Below are positions 1 through 8,646 of a DNA stretch of 52,094 nucleotides, one piece after another. The DNA comes from an uncultured Ruminiclostridium sp. GTDB lineage: Bacteria; Bacillota; Clostridia; Oscillospirales; Ruminococcaceae. Where the stretch lies: contig CAKSFR010000017.1 in assembly GCA_934454635.1 (NCBI GenBank), positions 1-52,094 on the forward strand. The letters are read 5' to 3'. The notes under the pieces are model-generated. The model saw only the letters and a program-made list of their open reading frames with translations, was not told the origin of the DNA and did no database searches. Each line of letters starts with the position of its first letter. Position 1 is the stretch's first letter. Both the position numbers and the translations under genes were made by a program.

Positions 1-95
1 TCCAGAATTAATTCTTTTTCCTTGAATTTCAAGGGTCGTTAATTCGTTTCGATTGTTCAATTTTCAAGGTGCTTGTCGCTGCCCTTTCGTGACAG
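1..95 (-). promoter_or_regulatory. Probable rRNA operon leader (leftward, off window)
   Basis: Read on the minus strand this stretch follows two tandem strong promoters and contains the motif CACCTTGAAAATTGAACAA, which resembles the sequence found in Firmicutes rRNA leaders and spacers. It also holds short inverted repeats (CCTTG/CAAGG and AGAATTAATTCT). No reading frame with a ribosome binding site is visible. The mature RNA gene would start left of base 1, so the identity as a 16S leader is an inference. Confidence 0.65.
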
Positions 96-102
96 CTTTA
101 AT

Positions 103-131
103 ATCATACCACACTTTTCGTCTTTTGTCAA
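103..131 (-). promoter_or_regulatory. Sigma-A promoter P2 of probable rRNA operon
   Basis: On the minus strand TTGACA (131-126) and TATGAT (108-103) are separated by 17 bp. An A/T-rich tract with A-runs lies just upstream (about 132-170), like an UP element. It reads leftwards off the window. Confidence 0.75.
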
Positions 132-211
132 TACCTTTTTTCAAAGTTTTTTGACTTTTTTTCGACTTTCTTTCAGCGTGGTTTCTCGCCCCCTCTCGGG
201 TCAGCTTGTTT

Positions 212-240
212 ATTATATCACCTCTCTCTCCTTTTGTCAA
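212..240 (-). promoter_or_regulatory. Sigma-A promoter P1 of probable rRNA operon
   Basis: Perfect consensus on the minus strand: TTGACA (240-235), 17-bp spacer, TATAAT (217-212). It lies 109 bp upstream of the second promoter and points the same way. The tandem perfect promoters are typical of stable RNA operons. The sequence between here and 358 holds no other recognisable element. Confidence 0.8.
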
Positions 241-358
241 TACATTTTTTGGGGAAAAGCAATATTTTGGCAATCATGCAATACTTTCAACAGCTTTAGG
301 CTGTATCTAATGGTAATTTTGTCCACATTTACTCTTATTATTCTTAAAAACTGCAAAT

Positions 359-2374
359 TCAGTCTGCCTTCTTCCAAAAAATATTTGCCACGCCTATATC
401 CGCAAGCAATGTTACAATGAAAGAAAATACAAGATCTTTAATAAACGCGCTCTTAATCGACGGCTCAATGGACATAAGATATGTTATCCAACGCAGCGCG
501 TCAAATAGCGAAATATCGGTTCCCGACATCTCCGTAAACACATCTCGTACATCTATCGCCATCATCGCCGCAACGCCTATAAGCATCATTACTATGGTAA
601 TAACTGCGGAAATAACAATTCCTTTTTTATCGAGCGAACGTCCGGCAAAGTAATAGCCCGCGAAAGTCGTTGCAGTAAGAGCGATTCCTCCCCACCAGCT
701 TATTATATTAAGCCCCGTAGCGATCGCCACCCAGATCACAACACCCAGCATTCCGCAGGTAAGCGCACCGATAGTGCCCATTACAGCGTTGCTTTTTGAA
801 GCTCCGCCGTCAATAGAACTCACATACGCCGAATAACTGCCGTTTGGGTCATACGGCGCAGGCGCGCCGTAATGAACAGGCTCGTCGCGGTCTATCATGT
901 TTGAGCTGTCGGCAAATCCCGGCGGCGGAAGTGTAGTTTTCGTTTTTTCTTCGTCCAAAGACGTCGGTTGGGCATAAATTGCGGCGAGAGGAGTTACCGC
1001 GTCAGGTCCGTCGATCGGCGAGACCTTTTTTTCTTCACGGTTAGCATTTGGATTTATCAGCGGAACGCTTCCATCATCCTCAAGCGGAGTTTCCTCTGCG
1101 GAAAGCTGAGGGTGCCCTGTCGTGACCGTAGGCGCATTAACCTGCGATTCTATTTCCTCAACGTCTATATTTTCGCCGTCGTTGCTGTCGTCGCGTATCT
1201 CCGTAACGACCGTTCCGTCGTCTACCTCGGGCTTCACTTTCTGAAGCTCGATTTCACCGTTTTCATTTAACAGCAAATCGTTTATATCGAATTTTTCGGG
1301 TTCATTTTTCTGCATTTTTGCCTGCTCCGCAGCAAATTCCCGTTCGGCAGCCTCAAAAATCTCAGACTTTGGCGGTTCAGGCTTTTTCTCCTCGACAGAC
1401 CCCGCCAAAAGCGCTTCATATCCCATATCCCCGCGTTCGGAAAGCGGCGTGCAGTCATAATCCTCCCGCGGTTTTTCAGACACGGGAGCAGGCACGGGCT
1501 GCTGCGTAAGCAGCAGCGAATCTATGCCGTCATTTTTCTTTGATACAGGCTGCATCTCCTCGGCAGGCTTTTCTTTTCCGTCAAACATCAGCTCGCTGAA
1601 CGACGTTTCTTCTGCTCTATCGTTTTCCTTTTTGTTCAGCCCGCCAATGCTCGCAGAAAAGCCATTGCTCTGCGGTTCAGTCGTAGCAATCTCGGTGAGC
1701 AGTGAACTTATATCTTCTTCCTGTGCGGCAAGCCCGTTCATTTTTTCTTCAAATTCGGGCAATTTAACTTCAGGCGCTGATTTTTCCGCCAGTTCTGCCT
1801 TCCTGCGCAGCTCCGCCGCGTAATCATCAAGCGAAAACTCCCCGACAGGCTCAGCGAAAACAGGCGCGGACGGCTCTGGAACTTTTGTCGCAGACGAACC
1901 GACCTTCATAATAAGGGTATATTTTTCGCCGCAGCCCGAACACTCCTGAGCGATCACCTGACCTGTCTGATAAATGCCTAGGCCATACTCTGCGCCGCAC
2001 TCACAGCAGCAGTTTATGTAGCCGTTTTTGAAAAGAAAATCAGTAAAATCGTACAGAAACCTCTTTAGTCCCGTAATATTCTTATAGGAATCGCTGCTCC
2101 TGTTCAGTGCAATAGCAATACCGCGCGCTGTAACTCGATAATTCTTCAGATATTCGGGCTGCCGATGCTTCAGCGCTTCAAGGTAATCCTCCGCTTTTTC
2201 TCCCGCAGGTATTCCCTGCTTCACCCAAAGAAGACAGCCGTAGCTGCCTGTGGAGAGATTCTCACGCACTGCCGCGGAATAGCCCTTGACCTGTCCTATC
2301 ATAGCGTTTTCTTTTTCGTCGTATTCAAGAGTAAAATTAACGCCGGTATTCAGAAGTTCCTGCATAATCCTCAA
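359..2374 (-). CDS. Unknown zinc-ribbon membrane protein
   Basis: I do not recognise a named family. The N-terminal ~120 residues form a compact domain, followed by a zinc-ribbon-like pair of cysteine motifs (CCCECG and CSGCG, about 20 residues apart). The middle (roughly residues 160-530) is acidic, proline-rich and low in complexity, probably disordered. The last ~140 residues hold about four hydrophobic helices, so the N-terminal part probably lies in the cytoplasm. The first codon is TTG at 2374; ATG at 2365, three codons later, is an equally good start because GGGGGA and GAGG both lie just upstream. The N-terminal and membrane regions look related to the protein at 30942-31883 (see findings). 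It is transcribed alone from the promoter at 2408-2436. Confidence 0.8.
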   Translation of the reverse strand: MRIMQELLNTGVNFTLEYDEKENAMIGQVKGYSAAVRENLSTGSYGCLLWVKQGIPAGEKAEDYLEALKHRQPEYLKNYRVTARGIAIALNRSSDSYKNITGLKRFLYDFTDFLFKNGYINCCCECGAEYGLGIYQTGQVIAQECSGCGEKYTLIMKVGSSATKVPEPSAPVFAEPVGEFSLDDYAAELRRKAELAEKSAPEVKLPEFEEKMNGLAAQEEDISSLLTEIATTEPQSNGFSASIGGLNKKENDRAEETSFSELMFDGKEKPAEEMQPVSKKNDGIDSLLLTQQPVPAPVSEKPREDYDCTPLSERGDMGYEALLAGSVEEKKPEPPKSEIFEAAEREFAAEQAKMQKNEPEKFDINDLLLNENGEIELQKVKPEVDDGTVVTEIRDDSNDGENIDVEEIESQVNAPTVTTGHPQLSAEETPLEDDGSVPLINPNANREEKKVSPIDGPDAVTPLAAIYAQPTSLDEEKTKTTLPPPGFADSSNMIDRDEPVHYGAPAPYDPNGSYSAYVSSIDGGASKSNAVMGTIGALTCGMLGVVIWVAIATGLNIISWWGGIALTATTFAGYYFAGRSLDKKGIVISAVITIVMMLIGVAAMMAIDVRDVFTEMSGTDISLFDALRWITYLMSIEPSIKSAFIKDLVFSFIVTLLADIGVANIFWKKAD

Positions 2375-2407
2375 AAATCCCCCTGTTTTCCATATACCAA
2401 TATAAAT

Positions 2408-2436
2408 ATACTACAACATTTTTGCAATAAAGTCAA
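2408..2436 (-). promoter_or_regulatory. Promoter of the 359-2374 gene
   Basis: Minus strand TTGACT (2436-2431), 17-bp spacer, TAGTAT (2413-2408), about 35 bp before the start codon. It is back to back with the rightward promoter at 2445. Confidence 0.6.
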
Positions 2437-2444
2437 TAAATATA

Positions 2445-2473
2445 TTGAAATCCGCAAATTTTTGTGATATACT
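2445..2473 (+). promoter_or_regulatory. Promoter of the 2543-9788 operon
   Basis: TTGAAA (2445-2450), 17-bp spacer, TATACT (2468-2473) with a TG extension. A small hairpin (CGGTC/GACCG, 2485-2500) lies in the leader before the first gene. Confidence 0.65.
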
Positions 2474-2542
2474 GAAAAAGCAAGCGGTCTTTTTTGACCG
2501 ATTGGACAAAATCCTATTCAAAAATCAAAAGGGTGTATTATT

Positions 2543-3019
2543 TTGAAAATTATTAAAGCAAGTACATATATCCCCGTTTCTTCGGACGAATTTGCGCTGC
2601 CGCTTCCGCTTAGACTGGAACTTTTCTGGGCTAATACCCTGCTCTGCGCATACAGGATCGACGAGGACAAAGCCGTGGACTTCACCTACAATATAAACAC
2701 CGACATTCCGATACTCACGCCGATTTCGCGTAAGCTGAAAATCGAGGATATCTATTTTCTGATACGTTCGCGGATATTCCCCGAAGCGCCGTATACCGCC
2801 CCGATGCTAAAGCAGCTCGGTCTGGAAAAATACGACCCGTACGAGATCCTTATGCGCACTCACGGTATGCTGACCTCAGACTGCTACTGGCTGAAGCGCG
2901 CCGACGAGCAGATCGACTTCGAGGGCGCAGGCAAACAGTATGCAAAGCTTTTCCTCCCATCGGGCGAACCCGAAACTCCGCCGCCGCTTTCGTCGCTTGA
3001 AAATTTTCTGAAGCAGTAA
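2543..3019 (+). CDS. Conserved hypothetical protein
   Basis: A soluble 158-residue protein with no signal peptide or membrane segment. The segment around residues 98-130 (YDPYEILMRTHGMLTSDCYW, then LKRADEQIDF) resembles a block seen in short Firmicutes proteins sometimes labelled HipA-related, but the catalytic kinase motifs of HipA are absent, so I give no function. The start is TTG at 2543 with AAAGGGTG seven bases upstream; there is no ATG start nearby that fits. It is the first gene of an eight-gene operon, 10 bp ahead of a thioesterase gene. Confidence 0.7.
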   Translation: MKIIKASTYIPVSSDEFALPLPLRLELFWANTLLCAYRIDEDKAVDFTYNINTDIPILTPISRKLKIEDIYFLIRSRIFPEAPYTAPMLKQLGLEKYDPYEILMRTHGMLTSDCYWLKRADEQIDFEGAGKQYAKLFLPSGEPETPPPLSSLENFLKQ

Positions 3020-3029
3020 AGGAGCAAAT

Positions 3030-3464
3030 ATGGAAAATCCCGATGAGATCTACGAAAGAAAAGTAATGTACTACGAAACCGACCGTATGCGTATCGTACA
3101 TCATTCCAACTACATACGCTGGTTTGAAGAAGCACGCCTTTATTATATGGAAGAGCGTGGACTTCCGTATGAAAAAATGGAGGAAAACGGCGTTATGATA
3201 CCGGTTTTATCAGTTGACTGCCGTTATCACGTTCCCGTAAAATTCGGACAAACCGTGCTCGTATTGTGCCGTATAACGCTTTTTACGGGAACTAAGCTCG
3301 GCGTTGAGTATGAAGTCTGCGATAAAGAAAGCGGCACGCTCCACGTTACGGGACATTCCGAGCACTGCTTTGTTGACTCCGAACGCTTCCGTCCGCTGAG
3401 TCTGACCAGAAAACACCCCGAAATGGCTGAAATATTTATAACAAATAAAACTCAAACAGAATAA
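3030..3464 (+). CDS. Acyl-CoA thioesterase, 4HBT/YbgC-like hotdog fold
   Basis: A 144-residue single hotdog-domain protein predicted to hydrolyse acyl-CoA or related thioesters in the cytoplasm. The N-terminal block MYYETDRMRIVHHSNYIRWF matches the YbgC/4-hydroxybenzoyl-CoA thioesterase signature, with Asp18 in the place of the catalytic aspartate and the following helix HHSNYIRWFEEAR. The length is normal for the family. AGGAG stands six bases before the ATG. It lies 10 bp after an unknown gene and 19 bp before an FAD-dependent oxidoreductase gene. The exact acyl substrate cannot be told from sequence. Confidence 0.88.
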   Translation: MENPDEIYERKVMYYETDRMRIVHHSNYIRWFEEARLYYMEERGLPYEKMEENGVMIPVLSVDCRYHVPVKFGQTVLVLCRITLFTGTKLGVEYEVCDKESGTLHVTGHSEHCFVDSERFRPLSLTRKHPEMAEIFITNKTQTE

Positions 3465-3483
3465 ACGAAAGGAAGATGCTGAA

Positions 3484-4863
3484 ATGCAGAAAAATTATGA
3501 CGTTATCGTAGTAGGCGCAGGCGCGGGAGGCGTTTTTGCCGCTTATGAATTTACAAAAATGAATAAAAACATCAAGGTTTGCTTTATCGACCGCGGAGGT
3601 CCTATCCAGAGCCGAATCTGTCCTATCGACGGCAAGAAAATAACCTCCTGCGTACACTGCAAGATCTGCAATATCATGAACGGTTTCGGCGGCGCAGGCG
3701 GAATGTCCGACGGAAAATACAATATAACCAATAATTTCGGCGGCGATCTCTACACCCACACGGGCAAGGAGCTTGCAATTGAGCTTATGGAGTACGTCGA
3801 TAAGGTCAATCTTGAAATGGGCGGAAGCGGCGCAAAGCTGTACAGCACAGTAACCAGCGATATCAAAGCGGAAGCCCTTAAATACGACCTTCATCTGCTC
3901 GACGCGCAGGTCCGTCATCTCGGAACCGACCGCAACCGTGAAATTCTCCAGAATATTTACGATTATGTCAAGGATACAGTTGATATACATTTCCGAGAAG
4001 AGGTATCCTCTGTAGAAAAGCGCGACGAAAAGTTCTACGTTGAAACCGACAAGGACAGCTATTGCTGCAATCAGGTCGTGATCGCGGCCGGACGTTCGGG
4101 TTCAAAGTGGATCTCGGAGCTTTGCCGCAAATTCGGTATCGAAACCCGCAGCAACCGCGTTGACATCGGCGTTCGTGTGGAAATCCCCGCAGCTGTTTTT
4201 GAACACATCACCAAAAAAGTATATGAAAGCAAAATAGTTTATCGTGCAAAGAAGTATGGTGACCTCGTCCGCACATTCTGTATGAACCCCTACGGCGAAG
4301 TTGTAAACGAAAACACCAACGGCATTATCACAGTAAACGGACACAGCTATTCCGACCCGAAATACCACACCGAGAACACGAACTTCGCGCTCCTCGTTTC
4401 AAACACTTTCTCCGAACCTTTTAAGGACAGCAACCTCTACGGCGAATCCATTGCCCGTCTGTCGAATATGCTCGGCGGCGGCGTTCTCGTACAGCGCTTC
4501 GGCGACCTCGTTGCGGGAAGAAGAACCAACGACCACCGTTTTTCACAGTGCTTCCTTAACCCGACGCTTAAAGCGACCCCGGGCGACCTCAGCCTCGTTA
4601 TCCCGAAGCGTCAGCTTGACGATATAATCGAGATGATTTACGCTCTGGACAAGATCGCGCCCGGCATGGCGAACGACGATACATTGCTTTACGGCGTTGA
4701 GGTCAAGTTCTATAACTCGAAAGTAACGGTTGACGAAAAACTCGAAACCGCAGTCAAAGGGCTTTACGTTCTCGGCGACGGCTCGGGAGTTACCCACTCT
4801 CTTTCGCAGGCTTCCGCCTCGGGCGTATATGTAGCAAGAACAATAGCAGGTCTTTATGAATAA
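3484..4863 (+). CDS. NAD(P)/FAD-dependent oxidoreductase (COG2509-like)
   Basis: A 459-residue flavoprotein. The N-terminal dinucleotide-binding motif is GAGAGG (residues 11-16) in a beta-alpha-beta context. A Cys cluster follows (C46, then C56-x2-C59-x2-C62), next to a Gly-rich loop GFGGAGG; the cluster could bind metal or an iron-sulfur centre, which is my inference. Near the C terminus GLYVLGDGSGVTHSLSQA is the typical second FAD contact of this group. These proteins are annotated as FAD-dependent dehydrogenases of unknown substrate. GAAAGGAAG lies upstream of the ATG. Confidence 0.85.
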   Translation: MQKNYDVIVVGAGAGGVFAAYEFTKMNKNIKVCFIDRGGPIQSRICPIDGKKITSCVHCKICNIMNGFGGAGGMSDGKYNITNNFGGDLYTHTGKELAIELMEYVDKVNLEMGGSGAKLYSTVTSDIKAEALKYDLHLLDAQVRHLGTDRNREILQNIYDYVKDTVDIHFREEVSSVEKRDEKFYVETDKDSYCCNQVVIAAGRSGSKWISELCRKFGIETRSNRVDIGVRVEIPAAVFEHITKKVYESKIVYRAKKYGDLVRTFCMNPYGEVVNENTNGIITVNGHSYSDPKYHTENTNFALLVSNTFSEPFKDSNLYGESIARLSNMLGGGVLVQRFGDLVAGRRTNDHRFSQCFLNPTLKATPGDLSLVIPKRQLDDIIEMIYALDKIAPGMANDDTLLYGVEVKFYNSKVTVDEKLETAVKGLYVLGDGSGVTHSLSQASASGVYVARTIAGLYE

Positions 4864-4894
4864 AAACGACGCATAATGCAGAAAGGACGTAAAA

Positions 4895-5455
4895 ATGAAC
4901 ATCTGGCACGACATCGAAAGCAGCCGCATCACCCCCTACAACTTCATCTCGGTTATCGAGATCCCCAAAAACAGCAAAAAGAAGTATGAACTCGACAAAA
5001 AAACAGGGCTTCTTATTCTCGACCGAATCCTCTACACCTCCACGCATTACCCCGCAAATTACGGCTTTATCCCGAAAACTCTTGCGGACGACGGCGACCC
5101 GCTCGACGTACTCGTTCTCTGCAACGAAATAATCGACCCGCTCGTTCTGGTTCCGTGTTACCCTATCGGCGTTATCAGCATGATCGACAACGGCAAGAAC
5201 GACGAAAAAATAATCGCTATCCCGTTTGAAGACCCGAGTTATAACGTATACCGCAGTATTGAAGCGCTTCCCGCTCATATTTTCCAGGAAATGCAGCACT
5301 TCTTCCGCGTTTACAAGCAGCTTGAAGGCAAGGATACCGCCGTAAACGAGGTTCAAGGCTTTAAGGCTGCTGTTGAAATAATCGAGCAGTGCATAAACAA
5401 TTATAAGGAAAAATACGGCGGCGATGAAGCCGACGAAACCGCTTCGGAGGAATAA
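4895..5455 (+). CDS. ppa: Inorganic pyrophosphatase, family I
   Basis: A 186-residue soluble enzyme that splits pyrophosphate to phosphate with Mg2+, pulling biosynthetic reactions forward. The family I signature DDGDPLDVLV (about residues 68-77) carries the metal-binding aspartates, and the block HYPANYGFIPKTL before it is also typical. AGAAAGGACG precedes the ATG. The gene is separated by 2 bp from the following glycosidase gene, whose ribosome binding site (GGAGG) lies inside the ppa stop region, so the two are probably translated together. Confidence 0.95.
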   Translation: MNIWHDIESSRITPYNFISVIEIPKNSKKKYELDKKTGLLILDRILYTSTHYPANYGFIPKTLADDGDPLDVLVLCNEIIDPLVLVPCYPIGVISMIDNGKNDEKIIAIPFEDPSYNVYRSIEALPAHIFQEMQHFFRVYKQLEGKDTAVNEVQGFKAAVEIIEQCINNYKEKYGGDEADETASEE

Positions 5456-5457
5456 AA

Positions 5458-6732
5458 ATGGCTGAAATCGCTGCAAAAACCGCCCCTATGGGCTGGAACA
5501 GCTGGGACTGCTACGGCGCGTCCGTAACGGAGGATATTGTCCGTGCAAACGCCGAGTTTATGGCGAAAAATCTGAAGCAGTACGGCTGGGAGTATATCGT
5601 TGTTGACATTCAGTGGTCTGAACCCACGGCGGACAGCCACGAATACCATCCCTTTGCGCCGCTCTGCATGGACGAATATGGCAGACTTATCCCCGCGGAA
5701 AACCGCTTTCCGTCGTCTGCGGGGGGAAAAGGCTTTAAGCCGCTTGCCGATTACATTCATTCTCTCGGACTGAAATTCGGTATCCATATAATGCGTGGAA
5801 TCCCGCGTCAGGCTGTCCACCAAAACACGCCTATACTCGGCTCCGAAAGAACCGCTCGTGAAATTGCAAAAACAAATTCGATCTGCGCGTGGAACACCGA
5901 TATGTACGGCGTTGACCCCGAAAAAGACGGCGCGGAAGCGTACTATAACAGCATTTTTACACTTTACGCTTCGTGGGACGTTGACTTCATAAAGTGCGAC
6001 GATATCTGCCGCGAGCTTCCGCACGAAGAAACCGAGCTTCGCCTTATCAGCAAGGCTCTGCGGGGCTGCGGCCGCAGCATGGTGTTCAGTCTTTCGCCCG
6101 GACCCGCGCTTCTCGAAAAGTCCGAGCTGTATAAGGAAACCGCCGATATGTGGCGCATAACCGACGATTTTTGGGACAAATGGGAGCTTCTCTACGATAT
6201 GTTTTCCCGCGCGGAAAAGTGGAGCATACACACAGGCGGGGGAAACTGGCCCGACGCCGATATGCTTCCGATAGGACCTATTTTACAGGATTACGGCAAA
6301 GACGGATACACCAAGTTCACCGAGGACGAGCAGATAACCATGCTCACGCTTTGGAGCATTTTCCGTTCTCCGCTCATGATAGGCGGCGAAATGACGCGCT
6401 TTGACGATTTCACAATGCAACTGCTCACCAACAGGTCGGTGCTTGCAATGCACAAGAACGCCCGCCACACACATCAGGTGTGGCGCAGAAATATCGGCGG
6501 TAACGAATATATTCTCTGGACGGCGATAAACGCCGACGGCGGACAGTATCTAGCGGTATTTAACGCGGGCGAAACCGACGGAACGATCAATATCGACCTT
6601 CCCTCGCTTGAACTTGACGGCACTTTTGCCGCAGAAGAACTTTGGAGCGGTGAAAAATCCGCAATTTCAGATAATTTCGACGTAATTCTCCCCTCGCACG
6701 GCGCAAAAGCCTTTCTTATCCATGCTGTTTGA
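5458..6732 (+). CDS. Alpha-galactosidase-like glycoside hydrolase, GH27
   Basis: A 424-residue TIM-barrel glycosidase with a C-terminal beta domain. It begins with the GH27 hallmark PMGWNSWDCYG (residues 10-20). The nucleophile is expected in IKCDDI (Asp181) and the acid/base in WRITDDF (Asp236 or 237); WPDADMLPIG is also conserved. There is no signal peptide, so it would act on imported oligosaccharides in the cytoplasm. The likely substrate is an alpha-galactoside, but GH27 also contains alpha-N-acetylgalactosaminidases and other activities. Its 3' end overlaps tadA by 11 bp, and it sits among housekeeping genes instead of a sugar-use locus. Confidence 0.88.
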   Translation: MAEIAAKTAPMGWNSWDCYGASVTEDIVRANAEFMAKNLKQYGWEYIVVDIQWSEPTADSHEYHPFAPLCMDEYGRLIPAENRFPSSAGGKGFKPLADYIHSLGLKFGIHIMRGIPRQAVHQNTPILGSERTAREIAKTNSICAWNTDMYGVDPEKDGAEAYYNSIFTLYASWDVDFIKCDDICRELPHEETELRLISKALRGCGRSMVFSLSPGPALLEKSELYKETADMWRITDDFWDKWELLYDMFSRAEKWSIHTGGGNWPDADMLPIGPILQDYGKDGYTKFTEDEQITMLTLWSIFRSPLMIGGEMTRFDDFTMQLLTNRSVLAMHKNARHTHQVWRRNIGGNEYILWTAINADGGQYLAVFNAGETDGTINIDLPSLELDGTFAAEELWSGEKSAISDNFDVILPSHGAKAFLIHAV

Positions 6733-7174
6733 CGAGGAAATGATGCTGCTTGCGCTTGAAGAAGCCAAAAAGGCGGCGGCAGCGGGAGAAGTTCCCGTCG
6801 GCGCGATAGTCGTTGACGAAAACGGCACAATTATCGGGCGCGGCCACAACGTCCGCGAAGAGCAGCAGCGTCCGACAGGTCACGCCGAAATACTTGCAAT
6901 TGAGCAGGCGGCGCAGTTTTGCAAAAGCTGGCGGCTTTCCGACTGCACCTTGTACGTCACGCTTGAACCCTGCCCCATGTGCGCAGGCGCAATAATAAAC
7001 GCACATTTAAAGCGCGTAGTATACGGCGCGTTCGACGAAAATATGGGCGCGTGCGCGTCGGTAACGGAGCTTTTTGAAGAAAAATTCGGCTGGAAACCGC
7101 TTGTGCGAAGCCGTGTTCTTGAAAACGAATGCTCCGCTTTATTAACCGACTTCTTCAAAAAAATAAGAAAATAA
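6722..7174 (+). CDS. tadA: tRNA-specific adenosine deaminase TadA
   Basis: This 150-residue zinc enzyme converts adenosine 34 to inosine in the wobble position of tRNA-Arg(ACG). The zinc and catalytic motif HAE (His54, Glu56) and the second half PCPMC (Cys84, Cys87) are both present, with GAIVVDENG typical of the cytidine deaminase fold. The length is normal. The ATG lies 11 bp inside the end of the glycosidase gene, so translation is probably coupled. Confusion with a free-nucleoside deaminase is unlikely given the overall match to TadA. Confidence 0.94.
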   Translation: MLFDEEMMLLALEEAKKAAAAGEVPVGAIVVDENGTIIGRGHNVREEQQRPTGHAEILAIEQAAQFCKSWRLSDCTLYVTLEPCPMCAGAIINAHLKRVVYGAFDENMGACASVTELFEEKFGWKPLVRSRVLENECSALLTDFFKKIRK

Positions 7175-7209
7175 AAACGGCGGTGCCGCCATAACTCGGA
7201 GGTGATTAT

Positions 7210-8646
7210 TTGAACCGATATAAAACCCTTGCTGCAAATACCATTATCCTCGGTCTGGGACAATTCGGTTCAAAGTTCCTGGTTATCCTTATGATGGGGT
7301 TTTATCAGGCGGCGCTCGGAAAAACGGGCTACGGCGAGATAAACAACATTATCGACACTGCGACACTGCTGATGTCCGTAGCGACCCTTTCTATAGGCGA
7401 ATCAATTATTCGTTTCGGACTTGACAGCGCATACGACAACAAACAGGTGTTCTCCGTCGGGTTGCGCGTAACATCATGCGGACTTGTCGGGTGCCTGCTG
7501 TTTGTGCCGCTGATAGGTCTGTTCAGCAACATTTTCCCTGATAATTCGGTTCTGACGCTGCTCAAAGACTACGCGTGGATAACGATTTTGTATGTGACAA
7601 CGGGCAGCTTTAAAAGCACCTGCGCGCTTTTCGTGCGTTCGGCGGGATATGTCCGCCTTTACGCGATCGACGGTATAATGACGACGATCATGAATATTCT
7701 GTTCAATCTCGTACTGCTTTTCTGGCTTCAGCTCGGCAATATAGGCTATCTTCTTTCGGTAATTTTCGCAGACATCTGCTCGATTATTTTCCTCTGGTTC
7801 ACCGCAAGACTAAAGCGATATTTCATTCTTTTCGGTCTGAGCCGCGAATATATCCGTTCAATGCTGCGCTTTTGCCTTCCGATGATACCGACCGCAATGA
7901 TGTGGCAGATAATCAACGTTTCGGGCAGTTTTTTTGTTTCCGAAATGATAGATTTCGGCGCAAACGGTCTGTACAAAACGGCATTCAAGCTTCCGAGCAT
8001 GATCTCGATTTTTTCGGGAATATTCTCACAGGCGTGGAATATGTCGGCGATAACCGAAAACAACTCCCGAACTATCGCTTCGTTCTACACGAATGTGTTC
8101 AACATCTTCCAATCGTTTGTTTACGTTCTTGCGGGCGGACTTATGCTTGTGATAAAGCCCGCGATACAGATAATCAGCGACCCTGAATTTTATTCGGCTT
8201 ATCTTTACACCCCGTTTATGATACTTTCCGTAGCGTTCACCTGCTTCTCGACCTTTATGGGCAGCGTCTATGTTGCGTCGAAGCAGTCAATGCGTTCAAT
8301 GACGACGGCGGCGATCGGCGCAGGAACAAATGTCGTGCTGAATATTATCCTTATTTCACTGTTCGGCTTGCAAGGTGCGTCGCTCTCCGCGTTTATCAGT
8401 TTTTTGATAATTTTCATTATCCGTGCGGTCGACACGAGAAAAATCGTCAGAATGGACATGAATCTCCCCAAAATGATAACAAATTCAGTGCTTCTCATGG
8501 GCATGAGCTGTATCATTTTCTTTGTAACAAATCTTTCTGCGTATTATATTTCGCTTTCCGTACTGTTCCTGATGATAGTCGCCATAAATTTCCGTTCGGG
8601 AATTGCCGCGGTAAAAATCATTCTGAAAAAGGAAAAGCTTAACTGA
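7210..8646 (+). CDS. Polysaccharide/lipid flippase of the MATE-like (Wzx/MviN) superfamily
   Basis: A 478-residue integral membrane protein with about 12-14 hydrophobic helices throughout its length and few charged loops. The N-terminal pattern (NTIILGLGQFGSKFLVILMM) is typical of Wzx-type oligosaccharide flippases that move lipid-linked sugars across the membrane. The start is TTG at 7210 with GGAGGTG five bases upstream. A small GGCGGTGCCGCC palindrome lies between it and tadA. The stop overlaps the dprA start by one base (TGATG). The substrate is unknown; no glycosyltransferase genes are adjacent. Confidence 0.85.
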   Translation: MNRYKTLAANTIILGLGQFGSKFLVILMMGFYQAALGKTGYGEINNIIDTATLLMSVATLSIGESIIRFGLDSAYDNKQVFSVGLRVTSCGLVGCLLFVPLIGLFSNIFPDNSVLTLLKDYAWITILYVTTGSFKSTCALFVRSAGYVRLYAIDGIMTTIMNILFNLVLLFWLQLGNIGYLLSVIFADICSIIFLWFTARLKRYFILFGLSREYIRSMLRFCLPMIPTAMMWQIINVSGSFFVSEMIDFGANGLYKTAFKLPSMISIFSGIFSQAWNMSAITENNSRTIASFYTNVFNIFQSFVYVLAGGLMLVIKPAIQIISDPEFYSAYLYTPFMILSVAFTCFSTFMGSVYVASKQSMRSMTTAAIGAGTNVVLNIILISLFGLQGASLSAFISFLIIFIIRAVDTRKIVRMDMNLPKMITNSVLLMGMSCIIFFVTNLSAYYISLSVLFLMIVAINFRSGIAAVKIILKKEKLN

